A DNA stretch of 64,000 nucleotides. Origin: Acidobacteriota bacterium (lineage in GTDB: Bacteria > Acidobacteriota > Blastocatellia > RBC074). Position 1 is the first letter of the stretch, and each line of letters begins with the position of its first letter. The notes beneath the pieces were generated by a model that was not told where the DNA came from, searched no databases, and saw only the letters and a program-made list of their open reading frames with translations. The stretch lies in the NCBI GenBank assembly GCA_016196035.1, contig JACPYM010000066.1, positions 122,259 through 186,258 of the forward strand, read 5' to 3'. Below, piece after piece: positions 8,376 to 16,732 of this stretch. The translations under genes were made by a program, and so were the position numbers.

Positions 8376-10121
8376 TTACGGTTGGCGCTGCACAATGCGG
8401 CGCGCCGCGAAGCTTTCGAAGAGCGAATCCGGCGTGGCGGATTCGTCGGGAGCTTGTTTCAACGATGCCTGACGACCCGGCGCATTCGACAAAGCCGCCA
8501 TATTTTCCGCCGCCGCACTGTTCAAGCGGGTCAGCGCGAGCGTGTAAGCGCCGGTGCGCCCCGGTTCAAACGGCGTGGCGATAATGACGTAGTTGCCGCT
8601 TTGGTTGAGCGCCTTAAAGAGACTGGCGTCGCGGCCATTCGTGCCGCCGCCACTGTTGTCGTCAAAGGCGACCGTCTCGCCGTTGTCCGTGTTGAGAATC
8701 AGGAAGGAATCAAAGGCCGCTGAATTCATTCTGATTTGCACGGCGTCGCCTGCCGTGCCGGCAAACCAATACGCGTCCAGATAGGTGCCCGCCGACGTTT
8801 GCAGATCGGTCGTGCTGATGCTGGTGCTGGCGGGCGTCGCGCCGTAACTGATGTTTTGGAGGACGCCCGTGCTCAGCCGCAGTTGGTAGGAACCCAGCGC
8901 GTCTGGTTCAGCATCGGCGCTGGTGACAATGATGAAATAGTCGCCCGGCTCGCGCAGCACGGTCAGCAGCAGGGCGTTGTCGTTTTCTACGCTGCCGTTG
9001 CCGAAGCCGCCGGTCTGATCGTCCACGGCCAGCGGGACAATCGCGCCGTCGGTGCGTTGGCGAATAACGCCGACCAGCGCGTTGAATTGCGCCGAGCGCA
9101 GATCAAGCGCCACCGTCGTGTTGGCCGTCGTCGTGCGCAATTGATAGGCGTCAAAAAAGTAACTGCGCCCATCCGCTGCGACTTGCACTTGATCGTCCAC
9201 GGTCAGCGCTCCCGTCACGGTCGTATTCGGATCGAGCGCCTGCCCGCGTACCACCGGCGCCGTGCCGCCGAGACGAACGGTCACGACATTGGAGAGCCTG
9301 CCGTTGGCGCTGACACGCACGCGCACAGAGCCGCTGCCCGCCAGTTCGGTCGGGATGGCGACGTTGATCTGATCAAGTCCGGCCAGACCCGTGCGCGCCG
9401 CGTAACTGACCGCGCCCGGCACGCCTTGAAAAGTCACCGTGATGGCTTCGGCGACGCCGTTTGCGTCGTTCGGAAGCGCCGCGACAGCATTGCGGATGCC
9501 AGTGGCGAAGAGCACCAGGAAGTTTGGCCGTTCGCGCGTGCCCACACTGAGTTCGCGCTCGCTGCCGTCAGCGTTGGTGACGGGTTGATAGTTGATGCCG
9601 TCCGTTGTCACTAACGCCGCTGGCGCGCCCGCGCCGTTGCCGCGCGCGGTGAAAATGCCCGGCGCGGTGCGTTGCATATTGAAGGTCGCCGTGCGGGTCG
9701 AACCGTCCGAATTGGTGACGACGATGGTCGCCGTGCCCTCGGTCGTGAGCGGCGGCAAGGCCAGGTTGACTTGGGTTGGCCCGGCATAAAACAGTCCGCA
9801 ATCCAGGTTGTTGACCTTGACGCTCAAGCCGCCCAGCGTGGTGGGCAGCGGCAGCGTGGTCGCCGTGTAGCTCTGATTTTGCTGGGTCTGGAAGACGCCG
9901 AAAGCGGTCGCCATCGAATCCGGCGCGAGTGAGTCACTGAAAAAACTGGCCGAGTTGACGACGACAATTTGTGGTTGGGCCGCCGCCACTCGTCCTGCTC
10001 GATTCCCCCAACTCAGGTTCGTTAAACCTAGTAAGCAAAGAATCAAGCCCGTGCTGGCGAGACACGTCGCCAACCTGAGTCTGCGTCTGCGTGAAAGCAG
10101 CACTTCGCTACGCAATCTCAT
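8376..10121 (-). CDS. Secreted TIGR03437-domain protein with two PPC-like domains
   Basis: A 581-residue protein starting at the ATG at 10121, preceded by CAGGAGGT about 8 nt upstream; an in-frame ATG 13 codons earlier lacks this. After an Arg-rich signal peptide, residues of about 50-290 resemble the Solibacter-type TIGR03437 domain: VVNSASF, LPTTLGGLSVKVN, FYAGPTQVNLALP, then LAGLDQINVAIP. Two PPC-like (pre-peptidase C-terminal) beta domains follow, each with an FFDAYQL/YLDAYWF opening, a DD..GG turn and a closing GDYFIIVTS/GNYVIIATP strand. Such modules bind or present partners outside the cell. The last 45 residues look disordered. No catalytic domain is visible. Confidence 0.75.
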   Translation of the reverse strand: MRLRSEVLLSRRRRLRLATCLASTGLILCLLGLTNLSWGNRAGRVAAAQPQIVVVNSASFFSDSLAPDSMATAFGVFQTQQNQSYTATTLPLPTTLGGLSVKVNNLDCGLFYAGPTQVNLALPPLTTEGTATIVVTNSDGSTRTATFNMQRTAPGIFTARGNGAGAPAALVTTDGINYQPVTNADGSERELSVGTRERPNFLVLFATGIRNAVAALPNDANGVAEAITVTFQGVPGAVSYAARTGLAGLDQINVAIPTELAGSGSVRVRVSANGRLSNVVTVRLGGTAPVVRGQALDPNTTVTGALTVDDQVQVAADGRSYFFDAYQLRTTTANTTVALDLRSAQFNALVGVIRQRTDGAIVPLAVDDQTGGFGNGSVENDNALLLTVLREPGDYFIIVTSADAEPDALGSYQLRLSTGVLQNISYGATPASTSISTTDLQTSAGTYLDAYWFAGTAGDAVQIRMNSAAFDSFLILNTDNGETVAFDDNSGGGTNGRDASLFKALNQSGNYVIIATPFEPGRTGAYTLALTRLNSAAAENMAALSNAPGRQASLKQAPDESATPDSLFESFAARRIVQRQP

Positions 10122-10896
10122 AGTTCTTACCTCCTGAAATCGAAATGAAAGTTGCCACAAGACACACTTATCCCCGTGGACAAAGCGTCCTGAATTCGTG
10201 AAACCAGTATCTATGCAAATGAAAGCCGGGTGTTGCTTACCCGTTGAACACTACGCGGCGCGCGGAAAATCAGTTTTGTCCGCAGGGCCGGTTTTAGCCC
10301 AAACTTCCTGCGGGAAGCTTGGTTCAACAAGGATGCCGCCTTGCTGTGCCCGCCATTCAACTATGTTGAAGCAAGGAAGGCCGTACAGCTTAGGACCGCG
10401 CCACCACCGTTTGGCAGCGGTTTTGCTTTTGGGGGAATCAAGGGCTGATAGAGCTGATGGGGCTAACGGCGCTGATGGCAGTCGCTGCTCGATACTGGCC
10501 GCGCTGCGTTTGGCTATTGTCGCGCCACTGCGTTGTTCGGCGTGCGTGCGCGCGTTGACTATCGGCCCTGTTAGCGGACAAGCCACAGGCTTGAAGACTG
10601 CCTCAAGGTCACTCGACATGAATTTCCCTCCCTCACTTGCTCAAGTTCGCTTGTCTTGGACGAATGGATGCAGACAGCGTAAAAAAATCTGCGGCACTCG
10701 TTGGTGCTCGCATTTGAATACGCGCCTTGTTTCGGATTGGATTGGTTAGCGCCAAACAATTGCGGATTTCAACTGACTGGGTAACGCAGGCAGCAAACGC
10801 CGACGGCTCGGCGCAAAGCTGTGCCTGATGCCGCGCAGACCTTGGTCGTTTCTCCGCCGCAGTTATGCAAATGAATGTGGTGGAAAGAAACGCAGC
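10122..10896. other. Intergenic region without a supported gene
   Basis: About 775 bp lie between the TIGR03437 gene and a small membrane-protein gene, both on the minus strand. Open frames exist on both strands (up to about 180 codons), but their products are compositionally odd, lack ribosome sites and match no family I know. The stretch around 10440-10490 repeats GCTGATRG-like words. It may be decayed sequence. Confidence 0.4.
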
Positions 10897-11226
10897 TTAG
10901 TTTGGAGGCTCTTCGTCAATCAACTTCTGCACCGGCGTGCGGCCCTGTTGAACAGGGCTGATTGCGTTGATCGGAACGGGTGCGGCCAATTGCGGAGCCG
11001 GTTGTTCCGTGGCGAGCGCTTCGATGATGGAGAGTTTGGGCTCGCCGATGGCGTTGATGCGCTCCAGCGAGGGCTGGCTTTCGCGCAAATAGATGAGCAG
11101 CCGCCACAACAGCGAGATCAAAAATAAAACGATCCCGACCTGCCGCACCATGTGATTATCGCTGGTCACGATCAGCGTTAAACCGATCCCGACCAGCAAC
11201 CAGATAAATTCTTTGATGAATTGCAT
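10897..11226 (-). CDS. Small hypothetical membrane protein
   Basis: A 109-residue protein. I take the ATG at 11226 (MQFIKEF), which has a purine-rich GAGGGGGGC about 5 nt upstream, rather than the ATG six codons earlier. Two hydrophobic segments (about residues 8-22 and 28-46) are separated by a short polar SDNHMVR loop. The C-terminal 55 residues are soluble and Pro/Gln-rich. The pattern suits an inner-membrane hairpin with a cytoplasmic tail. No family is recognised. Confidence 0.55.
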   Translation of the reverse strand: MQFIKEFIWLLVGIGLTLIVTSDNHMVRQVGIVLFLISLLWRLLIYLRESQPSLERINAIGEPKLSIIEALATEQPAPQLAAPVPINAISPVQQGRTPVQKLIDEEPPN

Positions 11227-11391
11227 ACGCCCCCCTCGGCTCAAACGTGCGGGTAAAACGACGAATCCGGAGAGCGCATTCTAAAAGCAACGGCCTCACG
11301 CTGCCAAAGTATTCAGCGGAAAAGGGCCGGACGTGGCGCAAGAATTCTTTCTACCCGCAAATCCACCCAGCCCTTTCTCCCGTAACTACCG

Positions 11392-12123
11392 TCAGGCCCG
11401 TCCATACGCGGGGATTGCTGCGCCGTGAATGGCGCTGGCCGCGTCCGAAGTCAGAAAGAGGATGATTTCGGCTAAGGCTTCCGGCGTGACCCAGCGGCTG
11501 TAATCGGCGTTGGGCATGGCGGCGCGGTTGGGCGGCGTATCAATCAGCCCCGGCAAGACGCAATTGACGTTAATGCCGTGGGGTTTGAGTTCGGCAGAGA
11601 GGCTTTCGGTCAGGCGTATGACCACGCTTTTTGAGGCGCTGTAAAGTGCGGCCCCGGCTTCACCGGCGAGCGCGCCACGCGAAGCGATATTGACAATTTT
11701 GCCCGCGCCTTGCTGCAACAGTTGCGGCGCAAAGGCGCGGCAGGTGTTGAACACCGAACGTCCGTTGAGGTCCATCAGGAAGTCCCAATCGGTAAGCGGC
11801 GTTTCATGCACTGGCGTCCCGGCCCGGTATCCGCCCGCCGTGTTGATGAGCGCATCAACGCGGCCAAAACGGTTGGCGGTTTCGGCGGCGACGGCGGCCA
11901 CGGCGGCGGCATCGGTCACATCTACTCCGGTAGCCAAATGATGATCAGGTGAAGCGGCCATGTCGGCGAAGAGTTTTTGCAGACGATCAGGCGAACGATC
12001 AAGCAACACCAGCTTGGCGCCGGCTTTTTGATAAGCGTGCGCGACAGCGACGCCCAGATTGCCAGCCGCGCCGGTAATCACTACAACCTGATTGGTAAAA
12101 TCGAACTTGATGGAATTTGGCAT
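11392..12123 (-). CDS. SDR-family NAD(P)-dependent oxidoreductase
   Basis: A 243-residue classical short-chain dehydrogenase. The start at 12123 is supported by GGGAGGAAAG just upstream; the frame extends further but without a site. The nucleotide-binding motif TGAAGNLG is at 17-24, NTAG at 94-97, the structural Asn at 120, and the catalytic Ser148, Tyr161 and Lys165 in YSASK. A PG motif after strand 6 (VLPGLIDTP) is intact. LDRS after strand 2, with an acidic residue, suggests NAD(H) preference. The substrate is unknown. The gene is transcribed away from the neighbouring ECF sigma gene. Confidence 0.88.
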   Translation of the reverse strand: MPNSIKFDFTNQVVVITGAAGNLGVAVAHAYQKAGAKLVLLDRSPDRLQKLFADMAASPDHHLATGVDVTDAAAVAAVAAETANRFGRVDALINTAGGYRAGTPVHETPLTDWDFLMDLNGRSVFNTCRAFAPQLLQQGAGKIVNIASRGALAGEAGAALYSASKSVVIRLTESLSAELKPHGINVNCVLPGLIDTPPNRAAMPNADYSRWVTPEALAEIILFLTSDAASAIHGAAIPAYGRA

Positions 12124-12354
12124 GGATTCTTTCCTCCCTGAAAGATGACGATTGAAATGAATTTGAAACTTTCCCCGCAAAATGCGATACCACGCGCGGC
12201 TCGACACACTGTTTGGGGGACACCGGGCAACCATGATATAAACTCGCCCCGACTGGCACAGGCTCCCCGCCCGCAAGCTGCGGCGGGGACGCCAGCACAG
12301 CTTATACCAACTGGGGAGTCACGTCCCGTACCCCACTCCAGCGAGGAAAAGTCA

Positions 12355-12966
12355 GTGCAAACAGCCCCAGACATAAATGCCAACCCAGGCGCACTTGATT
12401 CCCGGGCGCGCGATCGGGAATTGATCGGACTGGTTGGACGCATTGCCCAGGCGGATCAAACCGCGTTGGCCACGCTTTATGATACGACCAACCGGCTGGT
12501 CTACGGCTTGATCTTACGTGTCTTAAATGACGCGGGAACAGCCGAAGAAGTCTTGCTCGATGTTTACACCCAGGTGTGGCGGCAAGCCGCCAGTTACGAC
12601 ACCCAGCGTGGTTCGCCGCTGGCTTGGCTGACGACCATTGCCCGCAGCCGCGCCATTGACCGGTTGCGTTCGGGTTGGCAAACCCAACAACGCCAGGAAT
12701 CGCTCGATGCCGTTAGTGATAGAGAAACCGCGGCGGCCAACCCAGAGGAAGCTACGGTCATGTCCGAACGGCAACAACTGGTGCGGCAAGCGCTGGCGCA
12801 ACTTTCGCCCGAACAACGCGAAGTGATTGAGTTGGCTTATTACTCCGGCCTGAGTCATAGCGAGATTGCCGCCAAGCTAGGGCAACCGTTAGGCACAGTG
12901 AAAACCAGAACCCGGTTGGGGATGATGAAATTGCGCGATGCGCTCGGCGCGGTGTTAGGAAACTGA
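12355..12966 (+). CDS. ECF RNA polymerase sigma factor (SigK-like)
   Basis: A 203-residue sigma-70 family factor. I choose the GTG at 12355, preceded by GCGAGGAAAA; the frame opens at 12145, but the first 70 codons look non-coding. Region 2 runs from ALATLYDTTNRLVYGLILRV to SPLAWLTTIARSRAIDRLR, with the region 2.4-like AIDRLR end. Region 4 is LAQLSPEQREVIELAYYSGL followed by the helix-turn-helix SHSEIAAKLGQPLGTVKTR. The order matches SigK/ECF19-type factors. Two genes encoding ChrR-like cupin proteins follow 12 and about 49 bp apart, so this is very likely an ECF sigma with its own anti-sigma(s), responding to an oxidative or metal cue. Confidence 0.88.
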   Translation: MQTAPDINANPGALDSRARDRELIGLVGRIAQADQTALATLYDTTNRLVYGLILRVLNDAGTAEEVLLDVYTQVWRQAASYDTQRGSPLAWLTTIARSRAIDRLRSGWQTQQRQESLDAVSDRETAAANPEEATVMSERQQLVRQALAQLSPEQREVIELAYYSGLSHSEIAAKLGQPLGTVKTRTRLGMMKLRDALGAVLGN

Positions 12967-12978
12967 AACGATTTTAGA

Positions 12979-13617
12979 ATGGATGGAAGTGAGAAACAGG
13001 TTGAAATGGAAATACAGGAACAGTTGATGGATGAGGCGGCATTGTATGCGTTGGGAGCGTTAAGCGCTGACGAAAGACAGACGTTTGAGCAGTTGCTTGC
13101 GACAGACGAAGGTTTGCGCGCGGAATCCCAGTCGTTCGAGGCGCTCATCGCGGATTTGGCCTTGTGCGTGAGCGCGGCGACGCCGTCACCGGCGACACGG
13201 GACAAGCTGCTGGCTCGTATTGCTGAAACTGAACAAGAGTCGAAGATTGTCGCGCCCCAATTGCCCAAGACGGTCCCTCCTGCGGTGGATATTCGCTTGC
13301 AAGAGGGAACTTGGATGCCGCTTGCCGAAAAAGTTTCTTGCAAGACGCTCTTTGCCGATCCGCAAACGGGGCTGGTGACTTCCTTGATCAAACTGGAACC
13401 CGGCGGCTATTTGCCGCGTCACCGTCATTTGGGGGTTGAACAAACGCTCGTGATTGAGGGCGATTGCATTGTCAATAACCAGGTTTTCTATCCGGGCGAT
13501 TACCGCGTCCGGGCTTGCGATACCGAAGACGGCGCCGTCACCACGGCACACGGCACACTCATTCTGCTGATTGCGCCGGAGCGCTTTGAGATTCTCGATT
13601 CACACTGGCCCAACTAA
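12979..13617 (+). CDS. ChrR-like cupin anti-sigma factor, copy 1
   Basis: A 212-residue protein with an N-terminal helical anti-sigma domain (AALYALGALSADERQTFEQL) and a C-terminal cupin (about residues 105-205). The cupin has a PRHRHLGVEQTLVIEG metal-ligand motif (two His, one Glu) and a later GDYRVRACDTEDG strand. This is the ChrR layout. The zinc site of ChrR (His-x3-Cys-x2-Cys) is not visible in the N-terminal half, so sigma binding may be zinc-independent, as in other acidobacterial relatives. The start could also be a few codons downstream; no strong ribosome site separates the options. It begins 12 bp after the sigma gene. Confidence 0.75.
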   Translation: MDGSEKQVEMEIQEQLMDEAALYALGALSADERQTFEQLLATDEGLRAESQSFEALIADLALCVSAATPSPATRDKLLARIAETEQESKIVAPQLPKTVPPAVDIRLQEGTWMPLAEKVSCKTLFADPQTGLVTSLIKLEPGGYLPRHRHLGVEQTLVIEGDCIVNNQVFYPGDYRVRACDTEDGAVTTAHGTLILLIAPERFEILDSHWPN

Positions 13618-13666
13618 GTTGGCCCAACTGCAATGTTGGCGGGAAGCCGAAAGGATATGGACGAGA

Positions 13667-14266
13667 GTGAACGACGTTAGTTCCACGGAACACATTGAGG
13701 AGCAAGCTGCGCTTTATGCGCTCGGCGCGCTCTCGCAACACGAGGCCAGCGCCTTCACGGAGCGGCTGGCCGAAGATAACGTCGCTTACGCTGCTGAATT
13801 GCAGCCCTTCGAGCGAGTGGTTGCCACACTCGGTTTCAGCGCGCCTGAAGCTGTGCCCTCCAGTTTGGTGCGCGAACGCTTGCTGTCCAATATCGCAGCG
13901 ACGCCACGTACTGCTAAGTCCGTTCCCGCTGCTCCGCTGACTAACCAACTCGTGGCCACGCGGTATCGCGAAATTCACTGGAAGGACTGTGGCAACGGTG
14001 TCCTTGCCAAATTGCTATTTAAGGACCCTGTCGCGCGCACCATTACCACACTCTATAAACTAGCGCCCGGCACGACCTTTACCGAGCATACGCATCCGGG
14101 CGCTGAACAGTGTTTCATTCTGGAAGGCGATTTTATCGTGAATGGCGAATGCTTCGGCCCCGGCGATTTCCATTGCGCGACACGCGGCAGTACGCACCAG
14201 CACATCACCACAACACAAGGCACAACCTTGCTGGTTATTACGCCCGCTGATTACCGAATGGGCTGA
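13667..14266 (+). CDS. ChrR-like cupin anti-sigma factor, copy 2
   Basis: A 199-residue paralogue of the preceding protein. I choose the GTG at 13667 because the homology begins there (EEQAALYALGALSQHEASAF) and AAGGA lies upstream; codons back to 13571 overlap the upstream gene. The cupin motif is TEHTHPGAEQCFILEGDFIV with a later GDFHCATRGSTHQH, richer in His than copy 1. The lack of the Zn-binding Cys pair is shared with copy 1. Two cupin anti-sigma candidates behind one sigma gene is an unusual arrangement. A near-perfect palindromic terminator follows. Confidence 0.75.
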   Translation: MNDVSSTEHIEEQAALYALGALSQHEASAFTERLAEDNVAYAAELQPFERVVATLGFSAPEAVPSSLVRERLLSNIAATPRTAKSVPAAPLTNQLVATRYREIHWKDCGNGVLAKLLFKDPVARTITTLYKLAPGTTFTEHTHPGAEQCFILEGDFIVNGECFGPGDFHCATRGSTHQHITTTQGTTLLVITPADYRMG

Positions 14267-14280
14267 CCCAAAGCAGATAG

Positions 14281-14330
14281 GCAAAAGAGCATGGAGATCA
14301 GGTTGCAACCTGATCTCCATGCTCTTTTGC
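14281..14330. terminator. Perfect 50 bp palindrome, bidirectional terminator
   Basis: 24 bp arms (14281-14304 and 14307-14330) around a GC centre form a fully self-complementary sequence. It sits exactly between the stops of two convergent genes (14266 on plus, 14344 on minus). The outer arms end in GCAAAAG/CTTTTGC, giving modest U-runs in both directions. Confidence 0.85.
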
Positions 14331-14343
14331 TTTGTCTGTCTGG

Positions 14344-16542
14344 TTAGCGGCTCGCCGCCATCGCCTTGCCGCGTTTGATCGTCATTTCTTTGAACAGGTA
14401 ATCCGCGCCCGCAAACTTCTCGGTGATGAAGAGCACATAGCGGATGTCCACGACTAGGCAGCGATTCGAGGTGATGTCGTAATTGTAATCGCCGCCCAAG
14501 CCTTCAAAGTTCCCGTCAAACGCCAAACCGATCACCTCGCCGCGACCGTTCAGCACCGCGCTGCCCGAATTGCCGCCCGTGATGTCGTTGGTCGTCAGGA
14601 AAGCGACCGGCACGTCTTTCAGCCGCGTGTCCAGATAAGGGCCGAAATCTTTCTTCGCGCTCAGTTCTTTCAGTTTCGCCGGCACGTTGAAGGGTTCGAC
14701 GCCCGTGTCCTTTTCGATCACGCCACTCAGCGAGGTTTGCCAATCGTAGCTGACCGCATCGCGCGGCTTATAGCTTTTGACTTCGCCGTAAGTGAACCGC
14801 AGCGTGCGATTGGCGTCGGGGTATTGCGGCCCCTTCTTCCAATCCAGCAAAGCCCGCACGTAATCGGCGCGCGCTTTTGGAATCGCGGTGTTGAACGCTT
14901 CCTGCTTTTTCGCCAGCGGGGCGGTTTCATCCACGACGGCGGCGGCGAGTTTGACCAGCGGTTCATTGCTGGCGCGCAATTCGCTGGCCGGCATCTTGAA
15001 GAGCTTGCTCAATTCGTCGAATGATTTCAGCGGCGTCTCGGCGATGGCCTTGCGGGCGAAATCGGTTTCGGCTTGCTGCCGCTCAACGCCGGTTTTGCCC
15101 GCGAAGAACGGCTCGACCGCGCTGGATTTTTGATTGGCCGGCAATTGCGACAGCCGGTTCAGCCCCGCCTGAAAGCGTTGCTGATCCACGGCGGCATCGC
15201 GCTCTTTCCAAGCGTTCTGGAAAAAGCCTAGCACCTGCGGCAAGGCGGCATCGCTGAATTGTGGGTTGCGTTCATTGGCCGGTTTCTCCTGATCGAGCGC
15301 GCGGCGATAGGCTGTGCTGACCGCAAAGATCAAGGTGCCCGAACCCAACAGGCCGGACAGCGCCTGTTCTTTGGCGCCGTAGCTGTTGAGGTCAGCGTAC
15401 AAGTCGGCAATTTGCGGCAACAGCTTGCCGTACTTTTCTTTCAGCGCCGGATTGCCGTCGAGCCATTTGTTGAAAGTCGCCTCTTCGGCACGTTTGCGTT
15501 CAATCGCGCCCGAACGCCGCAAACCTTTGACCGTGCCGTCGAAGGCCTTGGCCGAATTGCTGAGGCTAAAAATGTCATCGGCGTATTTGATCTTCAACAC
15601 CGGATCGCGATTGCCCGCCTCCGTCAGCACATTGATCTGCTCATTCAATGTATCCACCAGAAACGGGAGCCGCACGTTCTGGTTGTAGTCCACCGAATAC
15701 GATTCGCGCCAGCGATAGGTCGCGCCGGGATAGCCCAGCACCATCGTGAAATCGCCTTCTTTGACGCCGCTGGCATCGAGCGCCAAAAACTTTTTCGGCT
15801 TGAACGGCACGTTGTCTTTGTTGAATCCGGCAGCCTTGCCGTCGGGCGCCACATACGCGCGCATGAAACTGAAATCGCCGCAATGGCGCGGCCATTCAAA
15901 GTTATCGGGATCGCCGCCGAAATAGCCAATGGCTTTGGGCGGCGCATACACCAAGCGCACATCGTTGAGTTGTTGATAAATGTAGAGGTGATATTGCGCG
16001 CCGCCATAGGCTTCGACGATTTGCGCAACCAGTCCGTCTTTTGAGAATTCGCGTGCGAGGTCGCGCTGTTTGCCCGCGACGGCGCGATTGCGTTCGGCAT
16101 CGCTCATCCCCGGCGTGACGGCGGCCAAGATTTGATCGGTGACGTCGCGCGATTCCTGCGTGATACGCACGGTGTAGCCTTTCGCCTGAATCTCTTCGGC
16201 GCGCGCGTTCGCCAGGAAGCCATTCTCAATGTAGTTATTCTCGGTGCTGGACGCCGCCGTGATCGCTTCAAAGGCAACGTGATGATTGGTCACGATCAGC
16301 CCGTCCGGCGAGATGAACGTGCCGGTGCCGCCGCCGATGATGACGACCGCATCTTTCAGGCTGACCTTGGCCGTGCTGTAAATCTCTTCGGGCTTGAGCA
16401 GCAGGCCGCGCTTTTTGAGCTGATCTTGCGGCAGCTTGTCAAGCGCGCCGGGCAACCACATGCCTTCGTCGGCAAAGGACGCGAACGGCGTGGTGATTAA
16501 AGAAAAGGCCAGCAATGCTAGCAGTAAAGTTTTGCGAAACAC
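14344..16542 (-). CDS. S46 family dipeptidyl-peptidase (DPP7-like)
   Basis: A 732-residue secreted serine peptidase. I place the start at a GTG (16542) preceded by AAGGAG at good spacing; an ATG 11 codons upstream is less well placed. A signal peptide precedes ADEGMWLP, the conserved mature N-terminus of S46 enzymes. The catalytic His is in TNHHV (residues 85-89) and the Ser in GGNSGSAV (Ser659). The residue 18 beyond the Ser is Gly in a FDGN context. In this family Gly at that site marks DPP7-type (hydrophobic P1) enzymes, whereas Arg marks DPP11 (acidic P1). The enzyme removes N-terminal dipeptides, probably in the periplasm, for peptide nutrition. Confidence 0.9.
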   Translation of the reverse strand: MFRKTLLLALLAFSLITTPFASFADEGMWLPGALDKLPQDQLKKRGLLLKPEEIYSTAKVSLKDAVVIIGGGTGTFISPDGLIVTNHHVAFEAITAASSTENNYIENGFLANARAEEIQAKGYTVRITQESRDVTDQILAAVTPGMSDAERNRAVAGKQRDLAREFSKDGLVAQIVEAYGGAQYHLYIYQQLNDVRLVYAPPKAIGYFGGDPDNFEWPRHCGDFSFMRAYVAPDGKAAGFNKDNVPFKPKKFLALDASGVKEGDFTMVLGYPGATYRWRESYSVDYNQNVRLPFLVDTLNEQINVLTEAGNRDPVLKIKYADDIFSLSNSAKAFDGTVKGLRRSGAIERKRAEEATFNKWLDGNPALKEKYGKLLPQIADLYADLNSYGAKEQALSGLLGSGTLIFAVSTAYRRALDQEKPANERNPQFSDAALPQVLGFFQNAWKERDAAVDQQRFQAGLNRLSQLPANQKSSAVEPFFAGKTGVERQQAETDFARKAIAETPLKSFDELSKLFKMPASELRASNEPLVKLAAAVVDETAPLAKKQEAFNTAIPKARADYVRALLDWKKGPQYPDANRTLRFTYGEVKSYKPRDAVSYDWQTSLSGVIEKDTGVEPFNVPAKLKELSAKKDFGPYLDTRLKDVPVAFLTTNDITGGNSGSAVLNGRGEVIGLAFDGNFEGLGGDYNYDITSNRCLVVDIRYVLFITEKFAGADYLFKEMTIKRGKAMAASR

Positions 16543-16732
16543 TTGGGTTTTTCTCCTTCTGAAATCGTTAAGCATCTTTGGTCATTGCAGGAGCAACGCG
16601 GACTTTACCATAACAGGCAGGTTCTGCGGCTTGAGAAAATCGGCGCCGCAACAAGCCGGAAGCGTTGTTTGAAAAACCTGCTTCCAACCAGTCACGGTGC
16701 CGAATCACATCGTTATTTGAATAGCGTGGACG

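Noticed and set aside
10198..10749. A 183-codon frame on the plus strand and a 122-codon frame on the minus strand
   Set aside because: No ribosome site, no recognisable motif, and unnatural composition in both; left as intergenic.
15259..16044. A 261-codon plus-strand frame
   Set aside because: Antisense to the S46 peptidase gene, whose own frame carries the catalytic motifs.
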